This document shows positions 45,962-57,239 of a stretch of 64,000 nucleotides of DNA, one piece after another. The position numbers and the translations under genes are program-made. Origin of the DNA: Thalassia testudinum (taxonomy: Eukaryota > Streptophyta > Magnoliopsida > Alismatales > Hydrocharitaceae); assembly GCA_037157565.1 (NCBI GenBank), contig JAZHRO010000013.1:76129501-76193500 (forward strand), in the 5' to 3' direction. Every line of letters begins with the position of its first letter. Within the stretch, counting starts at the first letter, position 1. A model generated the notes under the pieces. The model was not told where the DNA came from. It ran no database searches and worked only from the letters and a program-made list of their open reading frames with translations.

Positions 45962-47423
45962 TGTAGACACATCCAATTAGGTTAAAATGCCTATTTGTGC
46001 ATGTTCCTAGGCTTAGATTTGCATTTCATATTATAAATATTGCATAGCATGCATCATTCTACATTTAGAGTAGTTGTGTATATTTTAGGTTAATTGCATC
46101 CTTTTTGTGGTCAGAAGAGATGTAGATTTATTTTGGAGCCTCGGATTGACGATCCAACTGTATAGATCTGATTAGGACGACAATCGGAGTGCAACGCCTC
46201 CAAAATCGCCTCGATCGGAGTCCCGTAGCACCATAGGTAGTTCAAGAAAGATCAACGTCTAAGGGACTAGGTGTCGTAATTCGGAGCTTCAAACGACAAA
46301 TCCGATCTCGTGGACGGATTCGGGTCGATGATCGCAGCCTAATGGCGTACAAATCGACTTAATCCGATCTCTGTAGCAACCCCTACAACGGAAAGAAGAT
46401 GGACAACCCAAACGCGCCACGTAGTGCAACCCGAGCCGCCCATGTGCACGCACGTGCCACCGCACATGCACAGCAGCACGGGCACGCGCGAAGGCCTGCT
46501 TAAGCATTAGTGCAGCAGGCGGGGGCAAAGGTAGCGGCAGCAACGTAGCATGCGTGCGCGTGCGACACAGGCGCGTGGAGCGCGTGACAACGCAGTGATT
46601 GGTGGGCACGTGGGCCGTCTTCAGCGACGTTTATGGTGGATCTTTAGCGACATTTATGACCAACACTAAATTTCTCATATACAAATTTGATTCTTTCCTC
46701 CACTATAAAAGAACCCTTACCCCTCCCATTTTTCTTCATCTCTTCCTTTCTTCCTCTCACCACCTCCAAGGCTCTAGAGAGTGCTTTTCCCAAGCCTGGG
46801 ATGTTCCTTTAGAGTAGAAATCAAATATTTTTCTCCAGCTTTTATCCCCCTTCGTGGAGCATCCAGTGGCCGTCTTCTCACTTACTTTCGAGAAGTAGAT
46901 CATCGCCGCGACGCCGTCCTGCCCTACCCTCCATCCTCCAGCTTCGTTCTTGTTCGTCCCACTCTTCACCACCTTCTTTCAGGCGATGTTAGAGTGAGTC
47001 ATTCTCCAAGCAACCATCAAAGGGGATTTCTCTCACCCATCTCTATCTTTATTGCTTTTGTAATATTGATTTCCAGCTGTCTTAGTTGTAATAAACATTT
47101 GATTTTAAAAATACATGATTGTTTCTCTCTCTCTGTCTCTCTCTCTCTTATACCTTGCAAGTAGATTAGTTAGATAAGAATTCATCAACCTAATCTTTTG
47201 GTTGTTAAAAATACCAAAAAAAAAAAAGAAAAGAAAAAAAATAAAAACAAATAAAAGCGAAACGTGGATTTTCAAAACCAAACATTCGCCTCCTCGTGTT
47301 CGACCCGGGACTCCCTTTTTGAGTTTCAATTATAAATTTTTTCTAATTGACGGATTTTCTCGCGAATCGAGCTACAACGACGGGTTTTTAAACTTGAACT
47401 ATTTCCGCGATGAGATCTGTCGT
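45962..47423 (+). mobile_element. C-family solo LTR, copy C2, in the Tat RT
   Basis: It begins TGTAGACACATCCAATTAGG and shares its landmarks with C1 (38596-40372), including TTTAGCGACATTTATG, TATAAAAGAACCCTTACC (TATA 46704) and GTTCGACCCGGGACTCCC. The Tat frame resumes near 47424 as PPSTLKGIQSLVSKIASL. The left flank is GTTAA (45957-45961); the expected right duplication is at best ATCAA, so the right end is uncertain by a few bases. Confidence 0.8.
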
Positions 47424-48482
47424 ATCAACCACCAAGTACTTTGAAAGGGATACAATCATTAGTCAGCAAGATCGCCTCTTTAGGCCAATTCTTTTCTCGA
47501 TCTTCTAACAAATGTCTCCCCTTCTTTGAATGTATAAAAAAGGGTAAAGGTTATATAGCCGCCCAATGGACTCCTCATTGCTATAAGGCTTTAGAAGAAG
47601 TAAAGGAAGCCCTTAAAAGTCCTTCCATCTTGACAGCTTTTAAGGCTGGGGAGTCTTTATTCATGTACTTGGCCAAGCCCATGTCCGCCGTCAGCGCTGT
47701 CCTAGTCGACAAACGAGAATGGGGGCAACGATGAGTATACTTTTTTAACAAAACCTATCAAGGTGCAAAAGTTAAGTATACTATGAGTGAAAAACTCATG
47801 CTAGCCTTAGTGACTGCCGCCTGAAAGCTATGTCTGTACTTTCAAGCCCATTCAATAGTAGTTTTGTCTGACTACCCTTTGTGCCGGATGTTGCATAAAC
47901 CCACAGGGTCTACACGGTAGATTAAATGGGCCATGGAGTTGGCGGCATTAGACATTCAATACTGGCTAAAGAGATCAATCAAAGGTCAAGTCATGGTAGA
48001 CTTTGTAGCAGAGTTCATAGACACGGCTGCCTCCCTTACTCTACCTTGGAGGATGTATGTGGACGGCTCTTCTATGACAGCCGGGTCTAGGGCAGCCATA
48101 GCCTTGACAGCCCCAGACGACGCTACTCATAAGTACGCCATCAAACTTATCTTCCCTGCGTCTAACAATGTAGCAGAGTATGAGGCCATGCTAGCCGACA
48201 TCTGGGTGGCCAAGTCAAGAGGTGTCTCCTTACTGAAAATCTATATGAATTCCCAGTTGGTTTCCAATTAAGTCAACGGTAAGTACTAAGTTAGGGATCC
48301 AAATATGATATTATATGCTGACAAGGTCAAGGAAGAGTGTTGGATTTCAAAACTATCTTAGTTAGTCCGATACCCCGATTCGAAAACCCCCTGGCGGATG
48401 CTCTGGTCCTCCTAGCCTCAATAATCCCACTAGAACAGGAAGAAGACATATGTCTCCAAACCCTGAAGGAGACAACAATACT
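47424..48482 (+). pseudogene. Tat-type element: RNase H and second (plant Tat) RNase H
   Basis: First RNase H remnant: LKGIQSLVSKIASLGQFFSR, ALKSPSILTAFKAGESLFMY, then YTMSEKLMLALVTAA and SDYPLCRMLH. The second RNase H is at about 48040-48270: WRMYVDGSSMTAGSRAAIAL, ASNNVAEYEAMLADI, KIYMNSQLVSN. A second RNase H of this kind, acquired besides the normal one, is a diagnostic of the Tat lineage. Its acidic residues are present in VDGSS and EYEA, while the expected Asp of the S-D-S-Q motif is Asn (MNSQ). Stops occur at 47732, 47822, 47920 and 48270. The C-terminal tail NPLADALVLLAS follows and is cut by a Tekay LTR at 48483. Confidence 0.86.
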
Positions 48483-51369
48483 TGTTACGACCCGAATCCA
48501 GCCCCTCTGGGAACCTGGAAACGGCTTGCCTCGACTAACCCCAAGACCTAGTCATCCAACGAGAGGCTGACCCAAACGTAAGAAATAAATCACAAACCAC
48601 GCATGCAAGTAGCTAAGCAATTTAAAAGAAAGACCAACAGCGAAAAATATAAAATAGATTCCAAAAGATACCATGCATAGATGGAAAACATAGTTCACTA
48701 GCCATCACAACTAAGGCAAAAAGGGTATCAGGACGATAGTTCTCAACATAAGATAGAAGTACTCACTAACAACAGTGAACAGCAGAAGCAGAAAAGAACA
48801 AATAGAACTATGGCTAGGCTCGACTGGGCCTAGCACTCTTTGCACCCGGTGGTGCCGGCTGTTCAACTCCCTGACCGGTACACATTTATATAAGACGGTG
48901 GTCAGCTAACGCTAAGTAAAGTGGCATATACAACAGTTATATCATTTATGTGGTAAAAGGAACCACAGATTTACATGGAATTATCTAATTATCCAAACAA
49001 CAATTATTTTAACAACTTTTGTTTACGAGTTAGTTTTCTAGCAAACGGTCTACAATGTCTCTCAATCTTCCTGTTCCCTAAGGGAACGATCTTGATTGCA
49101 TTTTTCCCGCGATATAGGATGTACACGTGGCACTCTCCTGGCCGAGGAGCACCCCATGGTAGTCTTATGCCCGGTCTACCACCCTGAGGTCATGGTCGCG
49201 ATGTAACGGTGACTACGGCATGCCCAATAAGCACACGGGTAGCTACCCCGCACTAGCATGTAGTTAGTCGTTTTCACTAGCAGGTATGCCCAGAAGTACA
49301 ACATGGAACAACACAGGGCCTTGCCCTCTCATAACAGGAGTTTCGCCCCTTCACAGTTCGCGTACCTTCATCTGATTATCTTGGTTTGCCCAGTGGGCCT
49401 AGCAAGAGTCGGTGTAGGGGGGTCAATTCTAACCCCGGGTCCCATGGGGCGGCTAGCTCCCCCCTACACTGAGTACAGTAGCTCTCCTCGGTACCGTGTA
49501 CGCGAGGGCCAACTATTTTCCATCGACATCCGATATTTATCCCGTACATGTGAGTTCCTCTTCTAGTTCCCCGTAGGGTTTATGCATAAGAATTTCTTAC
49601 TTCCATACAATACACATTCCACTATTCATATTAGGATAAATTTAGGGTATAACAGGCAGCTCATGGTTACACAATTCGACATTTATCTCATCAATCAAGT
49701 TAAATAGGATGCAACATGTATTTCAGTTCAAGCCATGATTCAACGAATGTAAACAGATAGCTCGTAATTCGGCATATTCAGGAAATATTACCACAATTTA
49801 ACAATTACAGCAAGCATAATTATTCATTTTTTTACCTCAGCCCTAGGATTCATTGTACATCTAGGGTTCAGCAAATTACTTCTAAATAACATGCACTTTG
49901 ATCATTTAATTCACAAGGGATAGTAAAGACCACTCTACTAGAGTAACCATGAGGTGTGGGGGCACAAACAGCGGATCGCGTAGCCTCTGCGGGTCCTGTG
50001 CGCACCATGGACGGGCATCCTATTAACACGGACAGTCAGGCCAGCCATTTAAATATTTCTTGAGGAAAAAGAGTTCAAAATTGCTAGAACAAGCTCCATC
50101 ACATGGGAATTTCTAATTAGAACCCAACGATACCTTATTTACAAAGAATCGACTTCCTTTGGGCCTTGAACCGACCCAAACACCCTTCCTAGTTCACTTG
50201 AATCGGACTAGGTTGGCTGGTTTAGCTAAATCGGCCGCTTGGTGCCTGTATCCATCAAATCAGACTACAATCAGACATCTGTGAGAAGTCCCATATGTCT
50301 TAAATGGCAACAGGAGGCTCACCTTGCGTTATGTGTCGAAGGCCGAACATCCGGAACCCCTCACGGTCGTTCTTGGGTCCTTCCGACGTCTGGCAGTGTA
50401 CTCGGACGTCTGGGACCGGTGTTAATCATCTGGAGAGACGTCCAAACATCCTAAAGTGTCTGGGACTCCCAATGGCTCTGCATGCGCACAGTGACGTACA
50501 GTCACTCGCAGACAACACGTACGAAAAGAAAACCGGTCGACAGGACCTTATCGTTTGAATATGCTTTATCGGACGTCTGATGCTACCTCCAGACATCCAG
50601 TTAGATGTCTGTTGAGAGATACAGATGTCTGATTTGCAGAGAAAACTCTCCCAAGGCCCTTCTCGAGCCTTCTTCTCCTCGTGGGAAAAAGCCCGCGCCC
50701 TGTGCAACACACATTCACCGAGGCGATCAATCCTTCGCCTACAGTGCAAAGAAGGAAAACACCAAAAATTACGCACAAGTCTCGAGCAAGGCGTTACTTC
50801 AGATTTTATGCAGTATTAGATGTCCGGTGGCTACTCCGGACGTTCGATCAGACGTCTGTTGGACTCCCCAGACGTCCAGTATTATTTAAAAATGACTCGG
50901 CAGAACCATTTGCGAGACTTTTCCTTGCAACAACTCTGCTCCTCTTCGCACAAGAGTCACAGCAGCTCAGTTGCGCAGCATTTGCAGCTCAAGCATGGCC
51001 TCCTCCGAGCTCCCCCCCGTGACTCCTCCAAGCTCGAGCTCTCAACTCCTTTCTCTCACGACTGCACTCTCGGCATCAGTTGTGGTGGAGGGAAGGAAGG
51101 GGAAGGTGGGATGCGTCGCTCGAAGGATTGGGAGGAGTGGGAGGGCACGGTTTTCAAGGTTGTAGGGGTTATATAGGCGGTGTAGGGTAAGTTTAGGGTT
51201 AGGGTGTGCGTTGGAAGGATGTGCAGCTGGGGTAAATTGTAGAAATACCCCCCACCAGTCCTATTTTACCTGTAGGACCCCTAGACAAGTTCCAGGGTGT
51301 TGCAAACTGCAACAAACCCCTCCCAAAACTCCCAAAATGGTCCAATGACCCTTGGGAAGGGTCATTTCA
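48483..51369 (-). mobile_element. Tekay-type solo LTR, 2887 bp, near-duplicate flank ATACT/GTACT
   Basis: On the plus strand it starts TGTTACGACCCGAATC and ends GGAAGGGTCATTTCA, i.e. minus-strand TGAAATGACCC...GGGTCGTAACA. The flanks ATACT (48478-48482) and GTACT (51370-51374) differ by one base, fitting an aged target duplication. The middle matches the Tekay LTRs (CACTCTCCTGGCC, AACGGTGACTACGGCA, GGGCCTTGCCCTCTC), and GACGTC-type motifs cluster at 50385-50890. On the minus strand a telo-box (51191-51205) lies just upstream of a TATA box (51170-51176). It interrupts Tat pol between the second RNase H and integrase. Confidence 0.9.
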
Positions 51370-51586
51370 GTACTCGCACCTAGAACATTCATGATAGAAC
51401 AATCGACATCATGGATGTCACCTATCATCACCTATTTCAACATTGGCGAGCTACCCCCGAGGGAATTACGGCCCAAGGCATTCCTCCTGAAGGCCTCGAG
51501 GTATATTTTAATAGAGGGGCAACCGTACAAGCGGGGACATTCTACCCCCTTGTTGCGCTGCCTTGCAAAAGAGGAGGCGTCTGATG
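51370..51586 (+). pseudogene. Tat-type element: linker to integrase
   Basis: The frame FMIEQSTSWMSPIITYFNIG, ELPPRELRPKAFLLKASRYI, LIEGQPYKRGHSTPLLRCL, AKEEASDV is the segment between the second RNase H and the integrase zinc-binding domain in Tat elements. It is cut by the E-family LTR right after EEASDV. The integrase resumes at 54336 with FQEVHGG without apparent loss. Confidence 0.85.
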
Positions 51587-54335
51587 TGTCTTTTCTCAAC
51601 ACAGTTAATTAAGGTTATTAATCCTAATTAATCATGTAAAGAATGGACTTAGGTTAACCTAATTTGTTAGAGCATTGTCGTTATCTGTAGTATAGAGTCA
51701 AGCTAACCTAACATTTTAGATTTTATTCTTTTTAACTGGTTGAGTTCAGATCGTTCACTGAGAGGCATAAATGTAATTTAATTCATCATTTTTATTATTT
51801 TAAATTAACAACTTACTAATTATTGCATTAATTACATAACATGTTAAGCACGTGAATAATTGCATATGAAATTAAATAATTAAAACTTGTAACTATTCCA
51901 TTAATGAAAGAAAGATACATGAATGATTTAACAATGAATAGTAAAAGAAAAGGAATGTTTATTACAGATGTTACAAAATATAAAGGCATTAAAAAATGTT
52001 TACAACAAAATACAAATGCCTTTATTACAATAAAACACATCAATACTTAATTTCTCTTTAATCAACCTTCAGCCTTTGGTTATCAGACGTCCATTAAATT
52101 CATCAGATGACTTAAATGTTGAAATCAGACTTGTAATTATTACATCGGATGTCTCTCTATCTCTTTGATTGATTTAATCTCAACTCTCCTCTTTTTTAGC
52201 TCTTTATTCTCCTCTCTTCTTTAATTCCTTACTTAAACTCTCATCTCTTTGATTTTAACCCATTCTCTTTCTTAACTTTCCTTTAACTCTTAGCTCCTCT
52301 CTTTAACTATGCAACTCTTATTCTACACTTAGCCACTTTTTGAACCTTTAACCCATATTTTTCTTTCTTAATCAAACATTTATTTAATGGGTGGCTCAGG
52401 CTCTTTCGGGGATACACAGCGTCCAGACCCTACTTGAGGCCCCAGCGTAGTTGGATTAGGGTGGATTTTAGCCATTATACATTTGCACAATACTGGGCCC
52501 ATCACTGCCTACAAGCTCACACCCACACCTGGGCCCATCACTGCCTACAAGCTCACACCCACACCTGGGCCCACGCACACAGGTGCACACACACAGCATG
52601 CACGTGCACACACGCGCTCAAAGAATGCTCAAATACTTGTGCCCTATGCTGATGACCGATGCGTGGCTGCGCATAATTAATTTTATACCCACGCGACCAT
52701 TCTCCCGATGTAGGACTTAATCCAGCAACTCCTTCGTGTAGTGCCGCAAGCCAGGTCTTCGAATGAAGATTCTGATTGACTCACATGACCAAATCGAGCA
52801 ATCAAGGGCTCGATCGAAAGCTTCAACTCTCAGCTACACAATTTTAACACCAATTTGGTGCTTGGATCATATTTAATCCACAGATTCATGGATTGAACAT
52901 GTTTGTTTCACATTTGCCCAGAACAAGTTTCAAATGGTGTATTCAGGTAAAATGACCTAAGAATCAGTCAATGCTCTCGATTGAGAGTCCAGATAAGATC
53001 AAAAGATGATTCCGCATAGATTGGGAGAGAAATGAGAGTCAGAGAAAGCTTCAAAAGCTCTAGAGGGTTCAGAGCCCTGATCTATAAGTATAGAACTCCG
53101 ATTTCAATATGAATCAGTCCAACGGATAGAATAGGTTCATATCTAACAACCCAGGTTGATTTAAAAGTTTAAATGGAAGTGATCTAGGTTAAATTTGAGT
53201 TGAAATCTCGGCAGGAGTGCCTAGAACAGGTTGGGTTTCAGTTTTAACCCATAATATGCTGACATGAAAATCCTAATCAAATCTCAACATAACTCCACTA
53301 AATCTATTCTAAATGATTCTAAATCATCACAGAAGCTTAAATAATCCATTAACTCAAAGATTCAATCATTTTAAACCTCAAATTGAACTCAAGTTTGACT
53401 TTAGAAGCTCAAAGTCTGACTTTTCAAAATATACCTCCTCTGATCAAATTAGAAATCTAAATGAACTCCCATCAACCCCATGAATCTGTTAAGAACTTCA
53501 AAATCGAGTTTTGAGAGCTCCTATAGTGTATTTAGGCTTCGTCGCCTGAGCATGAATAGAGGTGTGTTCGTCAAAACAAATCAGAGGTTCTTAGACTTAA
53601 TTGAGTGTGCTTTTAGATTTCTCAAGACCTGCACAAGCTTTAGGATCAAGTCCTAAGGTCTAAACTCCATTAGACACGTCCTTCCAACTCCGTCGGACTT
53701 GGAGAGGACGGCGATCACTGTAGAGACACAATCATCAAAACACAAGTCTAATTGTTTGGAATTAATCCTGATATCAATTTGAATTGATTTGGAGCTTCTC
53801 AGGCAATGTCAGAGGCTAAGACTCAAGTTTGACTTGTTGGAGCTCCGAAGAGTACCAATTTTGCTCATTGGAGAATAAATCTCCATGAAACACTAAAAAA
53901 AAGATATCATTGTGTTCCTAAGGTCATGAGGAATCTTAGGAACATCTCAATTGATCCAATTAATGATCAGATACATGAATTAATCAATAATTTCAATAAA
54001 GACATATCTTGAGTTCGCATGAACTTAAGATCTGCTCTCCCTCTCAGTTGAATGAGGGGAAACAGTCAAGGAGGCGAGACAATGATAATAGGGTGATTAA
54101 TTAGGTGAATCAACTCCTCTTGAGCTGCCATTGACAGCGATTTCAAGAGGTTGAGTGGAATTGGGCATTTTTGATGTACATCATAATAGAGCTAATTAAG
54201 GTGATATAAAAGGTCCTCAATGTGTGATAAGGTGATGTAGGACCTTAAATGGCTGTAAGATAGCTTTAGGACCTCCGCCATAGATAGCGGAGGTCCTCAG
54301 TTGTGTGTGAGGTGATTTAGGCGAAAGCCTTCCAG
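51587..54335 (-). mobile_element. E-family solo LTR, minus copy, about 2.75 kb
   Basis: It aligns as reverse complement with 36950-38595 plus 40373-41408. Both sides are Tat integrase coding sequence that joins with no visible loss, so this is a complete insertion. On the minus strand a TCCTACATCGG motif is followed by GGGTATAAAATTAA (52681-52694), a probable TATA box. A 36-bp tandem duplication is at 52494-52565. ATCAGACGTCC occurs near 52083. The ends are uncertain by several bases and I could not confirm a target duplication. No gag or pol is visible in either copy, so the clade is unknown. Confidence 0.72.
52494..52565. repeat. 36-bp tandem duplication inside the E-family LTR
   Basis: Two adjacent copies begin TGGGCCCATCACTGCC and end ACACCCACACC, followed by the first bases (TGGGCCCA) of a third. 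The plus copy of this LTR (near 40440-40560) does not show it, so it arose after the copies separated. Flanked by CA/TG-rich sequence. Confidence 0.85.
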
Positions 54336-54845
54336 GAAGTCCATGGAGGTATATGAGAGAACCATGAAGGATACGAAACACTCTTAGCTTGGTTGTTTCA
54401 GGCGAGATACTTTTGGCCCCATATGAAACAACAGTGTAAGGAGTTTGTGCACAATTGTGATAAGTGTTAGTGGTTTGCCACGCTGCACCACTTGCTACCT
54501 GGAAAGTTGGTGCCTATCATGTCACTCATCTCCTTTGCAAAATGGAACATAGATTTCATTGGCCCTTTTTAGCCAGCACCGACTCAAAAAGCTTTATACT
54601 GGTGGCAGTGGACTATTTCTCTAAGTGGGCAGAAGTTGAGGCCGTGGCTAACCCAATAGCCGCAGGGTTGTATCGTTCGTTCGGATGAATATCATAGTCC
54701 AATATGGAATACCTCACTACATTGTGACAGACAATGATACCCAGTTTGCTTGCAAAAAGTTTAAGGAATGTTGCGCAAGCTGGGAGGAGCGATAAAATGC
54801 GATCAAAATTTCTCCAAACACTAGCTACATGCAAGAAGTAACTCT
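54336..54845 (+). pseudogene. Tat-type element: integrase, truncated
   Basis: FQEVHGGI, then a stop, then LLAWLFQARYFWPHMKQQCK, EFVHNCDKC (zinc-binding Cys pair), NIDFIGPF with the first catalytic Asp, then in shifted frames LVAVDYFSKWAEVEAVANP and VTDNDTQFACKKFKECCAS with the second Asp. The glutamate region should follow but the similarity stops near 54845. The truncation is either a deletion or an insertion whose other end I cannot see. Confidence 0.85.
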
Positions 54846-55919
54846 AAGTTGTGATCAAATCTTCAAGGACCTCCCTTAGTTCAGAATTTCTTTGAACTAA
54901 GGACAACGACACTTATGACATATTATAAAGACAATGCATCGTGCATGTAAGTGAGGTAAACATACACTCTGCATTGTCCCTATAACATGATCATAAGTCT
55001 CAATGGACTAGTATTTTGACATAATTATATCCCTTCCACAACATGTTACCTACGGGTTAGAATTCCTATTGTTTGTCATGAAGAAATTCTAAATTTGTGC
55101 AAGTATGTTTATCTATAACGTTATAATAAAAATTTCATAATAAAAATTTGGCAAAAATTCAACTCAAAAGGGTGTTTAGGTTATCTTCTTTGCAAAGGAA
55201 TTTTTCTCTTCCTAAATGGCAATTCTTGAACATTCATTAATATGAAGAATAAGGACACCAATTTTTCTTACAACAAGATACTGATATATGACAATTGAAT
55301 GAAATAAGGACATATAGGATAGTTGAATGAAACTACGAGGACATAGAAGAATAGCCAGTCATTTGCCTTTTAGATTTGCTTGACAAAGGTACTTTCAAAC
55401 TAAAATAACTAGCTTAAATATCCTATTAATATTTATCAATGTGGCCCACTTTCTTAAGTAATATCCTCTTCTCTAAAGCTTATCATTCCCTAATTATAAG
55501 TTACTATCAGTTCATATACCTTATAGAACCCGAACTTGCCAAACTCTTCCAATTTGGTGGTTGTTAGGCTCTCTTGGTATACTTCATTAATATACATTTA
55601 ATTAATTTTCCCTTCCACCATGGCAAATGAAAACACCTCAAGTATGGCAACCGAACAAAGAAAGCAATCCAATATGGATTTCTTGCCTTCCATAGATATA
55701 TTGCTCGATGTAAAATGAATATTAGAGGGTTCTATTTCTTGCAAACTAAACTCCCTTGTGAATTGCAGAAATCCTCCAATCCAACATTGATAACACTGCA
55801 TATGGGGGTGATAACTATGTTAAATAGGGCCCATCTTAAGAATAAAAGGCACAACATAAGTAGAATGGGCGCGTTGCATGCATCGCATTCCAAGATTGCT
55901 TATTAAATTGTATTAATGG
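54846..55919. other. Unassigned AT-rich segment with a long imperfect hairpin
   Basis: GACACTTATGACATATTATA at 54908 onward pairs with TATAACATGATCATAAGTC ending at 55000 (arms 54908-54938 and 54970-55001, a few mismatches). The frames at 55598-55906 have no convincing motif on either strand. The hairpin plus AT-rich text could be part of an LTR or of a small DNA element; I cannot tell. Confidence 0.45.
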
Positions 55920-56220
55920 CCATTTTTGTAAGCACTTGTCAAAGCAGGCCTCAAATGAGCAATCGAACCACACGGATGGATTCAGAACGATGAACGGAGT
56001 CCAACAAACTCAAAATCGGCCAAATCCGACATCCGGAGCTCCTACAATGGGCCGAAGAAGTTCTGACCGTTGATCTGATGATCAACGGCCCTTGTTGCAC
56101 CACGTGGCGCCCGCTCACCGCGCGCTGCTTCCTCCTTCAGTTGGACATGAAATCTCGACCGTCGATCTTCGATCGGACGGCCGAGAACCACACACCCACC
56201 CGCTGTCGCCGCGACAAAGT

Positions 56221-56290
56221 AGCGGGCGTGGCGCAGCGATTAGCGCGCACGGCCGTGCTCACGCGACGCGGGTTCGAGCCGCGCGGTGTG
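56221..56290 (+). other. tRNA-like module (A box, B box) in LTR C3
   Basis: TGGCGCAGCGATTAG (56229-56243) matches the pol III A box, and GGTTCGAGCC (56271-56280) matches the B box, 42 bases apart as in a tRNA gene. A similar module is at the equivalent place in C1. GC-rich bases flank it, but I could not pair a full acceptor stem, so a functional tRNA is unlikely. It may be an old SINE head or a tRNA fragment captured by the LTR. Confidence 0.5.
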
Positions 56291-56560
56291 GGAAATTGAA
56301 GACGGAGAGGCACGCGGCAAAATTGGGCCGCCTGATCAGCAGCGGGCAGTCGAGATAGCACCACGTGGCACGCCCTCAAACAACGAGCGCTCACGCGCAC
56401 GCGTGCCTGAGGCGCGATCCGAGCGCGCCCAAGGAAGGATATCAACCGTCCGATCTTCGATCGGACGGCTCTCACACTGCGGCCACGGATCGGGTGCGAA
56501 GAAGGACGGCGTAGGCGTGTGACCGATGGGCTGGGGGCTTCACTTATGCTTCTAGAATGT

Positions 56561-56589
56561 TTTTAGCGACGTCCCGGACGTCACTAAAA
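56561..56589 (+). repeat. GACGTC hairpin just upstream of the C3 TATA box
   Basis: TTTTAGCGACGTC and GACGTCACTAAAA flank CCG; the 13-base arms pair with one mismatch. ATTTAAA lies about 30 bases downstream. C1 and C2 keep AGCGACGTTTA at the same place but not the full palindrome. Confidence 0.75.
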
Positions 56590-57239
56590 CCCCTTTTTCT
56601 TTTAGAAAGCCCTTCTCCCTATTTAAACCCCCTCCAACCACTCATTCAAGGCATTCACTTCCCTTGCAACTACTCTATCCCCCTCTTAGCTAGCTTTAGG
56701 CCCTCTTGTATTCGTCGGAGACGACGAGCCGCCGACAGAGCCTTCTCCATTGTCGTGGCTGCCTCGCCGCTCTCCCCCGCTCTCTCTCTCTTCCTCTCTT
56801 TTAAGCTTTCCCTTACTTATGTTTAAGCATGTATCTAATGTTGTAATATGTGAACTAAAGCTGCATGATTAATGAAGTTACTTTCCGTTCAGTTGTTTAC
56901 TTTATTTCCTGTTTTAAATGCATGATCAAGCAAGAAATGACTCTAACCCTAATCTCTCGCTTTCTCTCTCTTTATCTCTCTCTCGCTTTTCAACTACACC
57001 TTTCTCAAGCAAAACTCAGCAATTTCCGTGACAACAAGTGATAACTAAAATCTGATTTTCACGCCTCCCTGAGACCGACACTCGAACTCACCTCCGTTTC
57101 TTTACTTTAAAATCGAAGTTGCAAGTGCGACTATAATGACACTTCTTAACACACATGCACGAGCGCACGCCAACCATCACTTCCTTTCCCATCACCTAGT
57201 CTATCAATGCCCTCCAGAATAACATAAAAATAATCCTAA

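Larger units (their letters stand above)
55920..57130 (+). repeat. C-family LTR, copy C3, 5' part divergent or truncated
   Basis: It matches C1 and C2 from about 55960 (GGACGGATTC/GGATGGATTC region, CGACATCCGGAGCTCCTAC) to the TATA region (CTATTTAAACCCCCTCC, 56619-56635), the CT-rich leader and GACCGACACTCGAACTCACC near 57075. The TGTAGACACA start seen in C1 and C2 is not found. It holds three near-perfect palindromes, a tRNA-like module and a GACGTC hairpin before the TATA box. Confidence 0.65.

Noticed and set aside
55598..55906. Possible copia RNase H remnant
   Set aside because: Only a vague resemblance over 40 residues, with none of the acidic residues in place; chance similarity is more likely.
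56221..56290. Functional tRNA gene
   Set aside because: Boxes are good but no complete acceptor stem or anticodon arm could be paired; it lies inside an LTR family.
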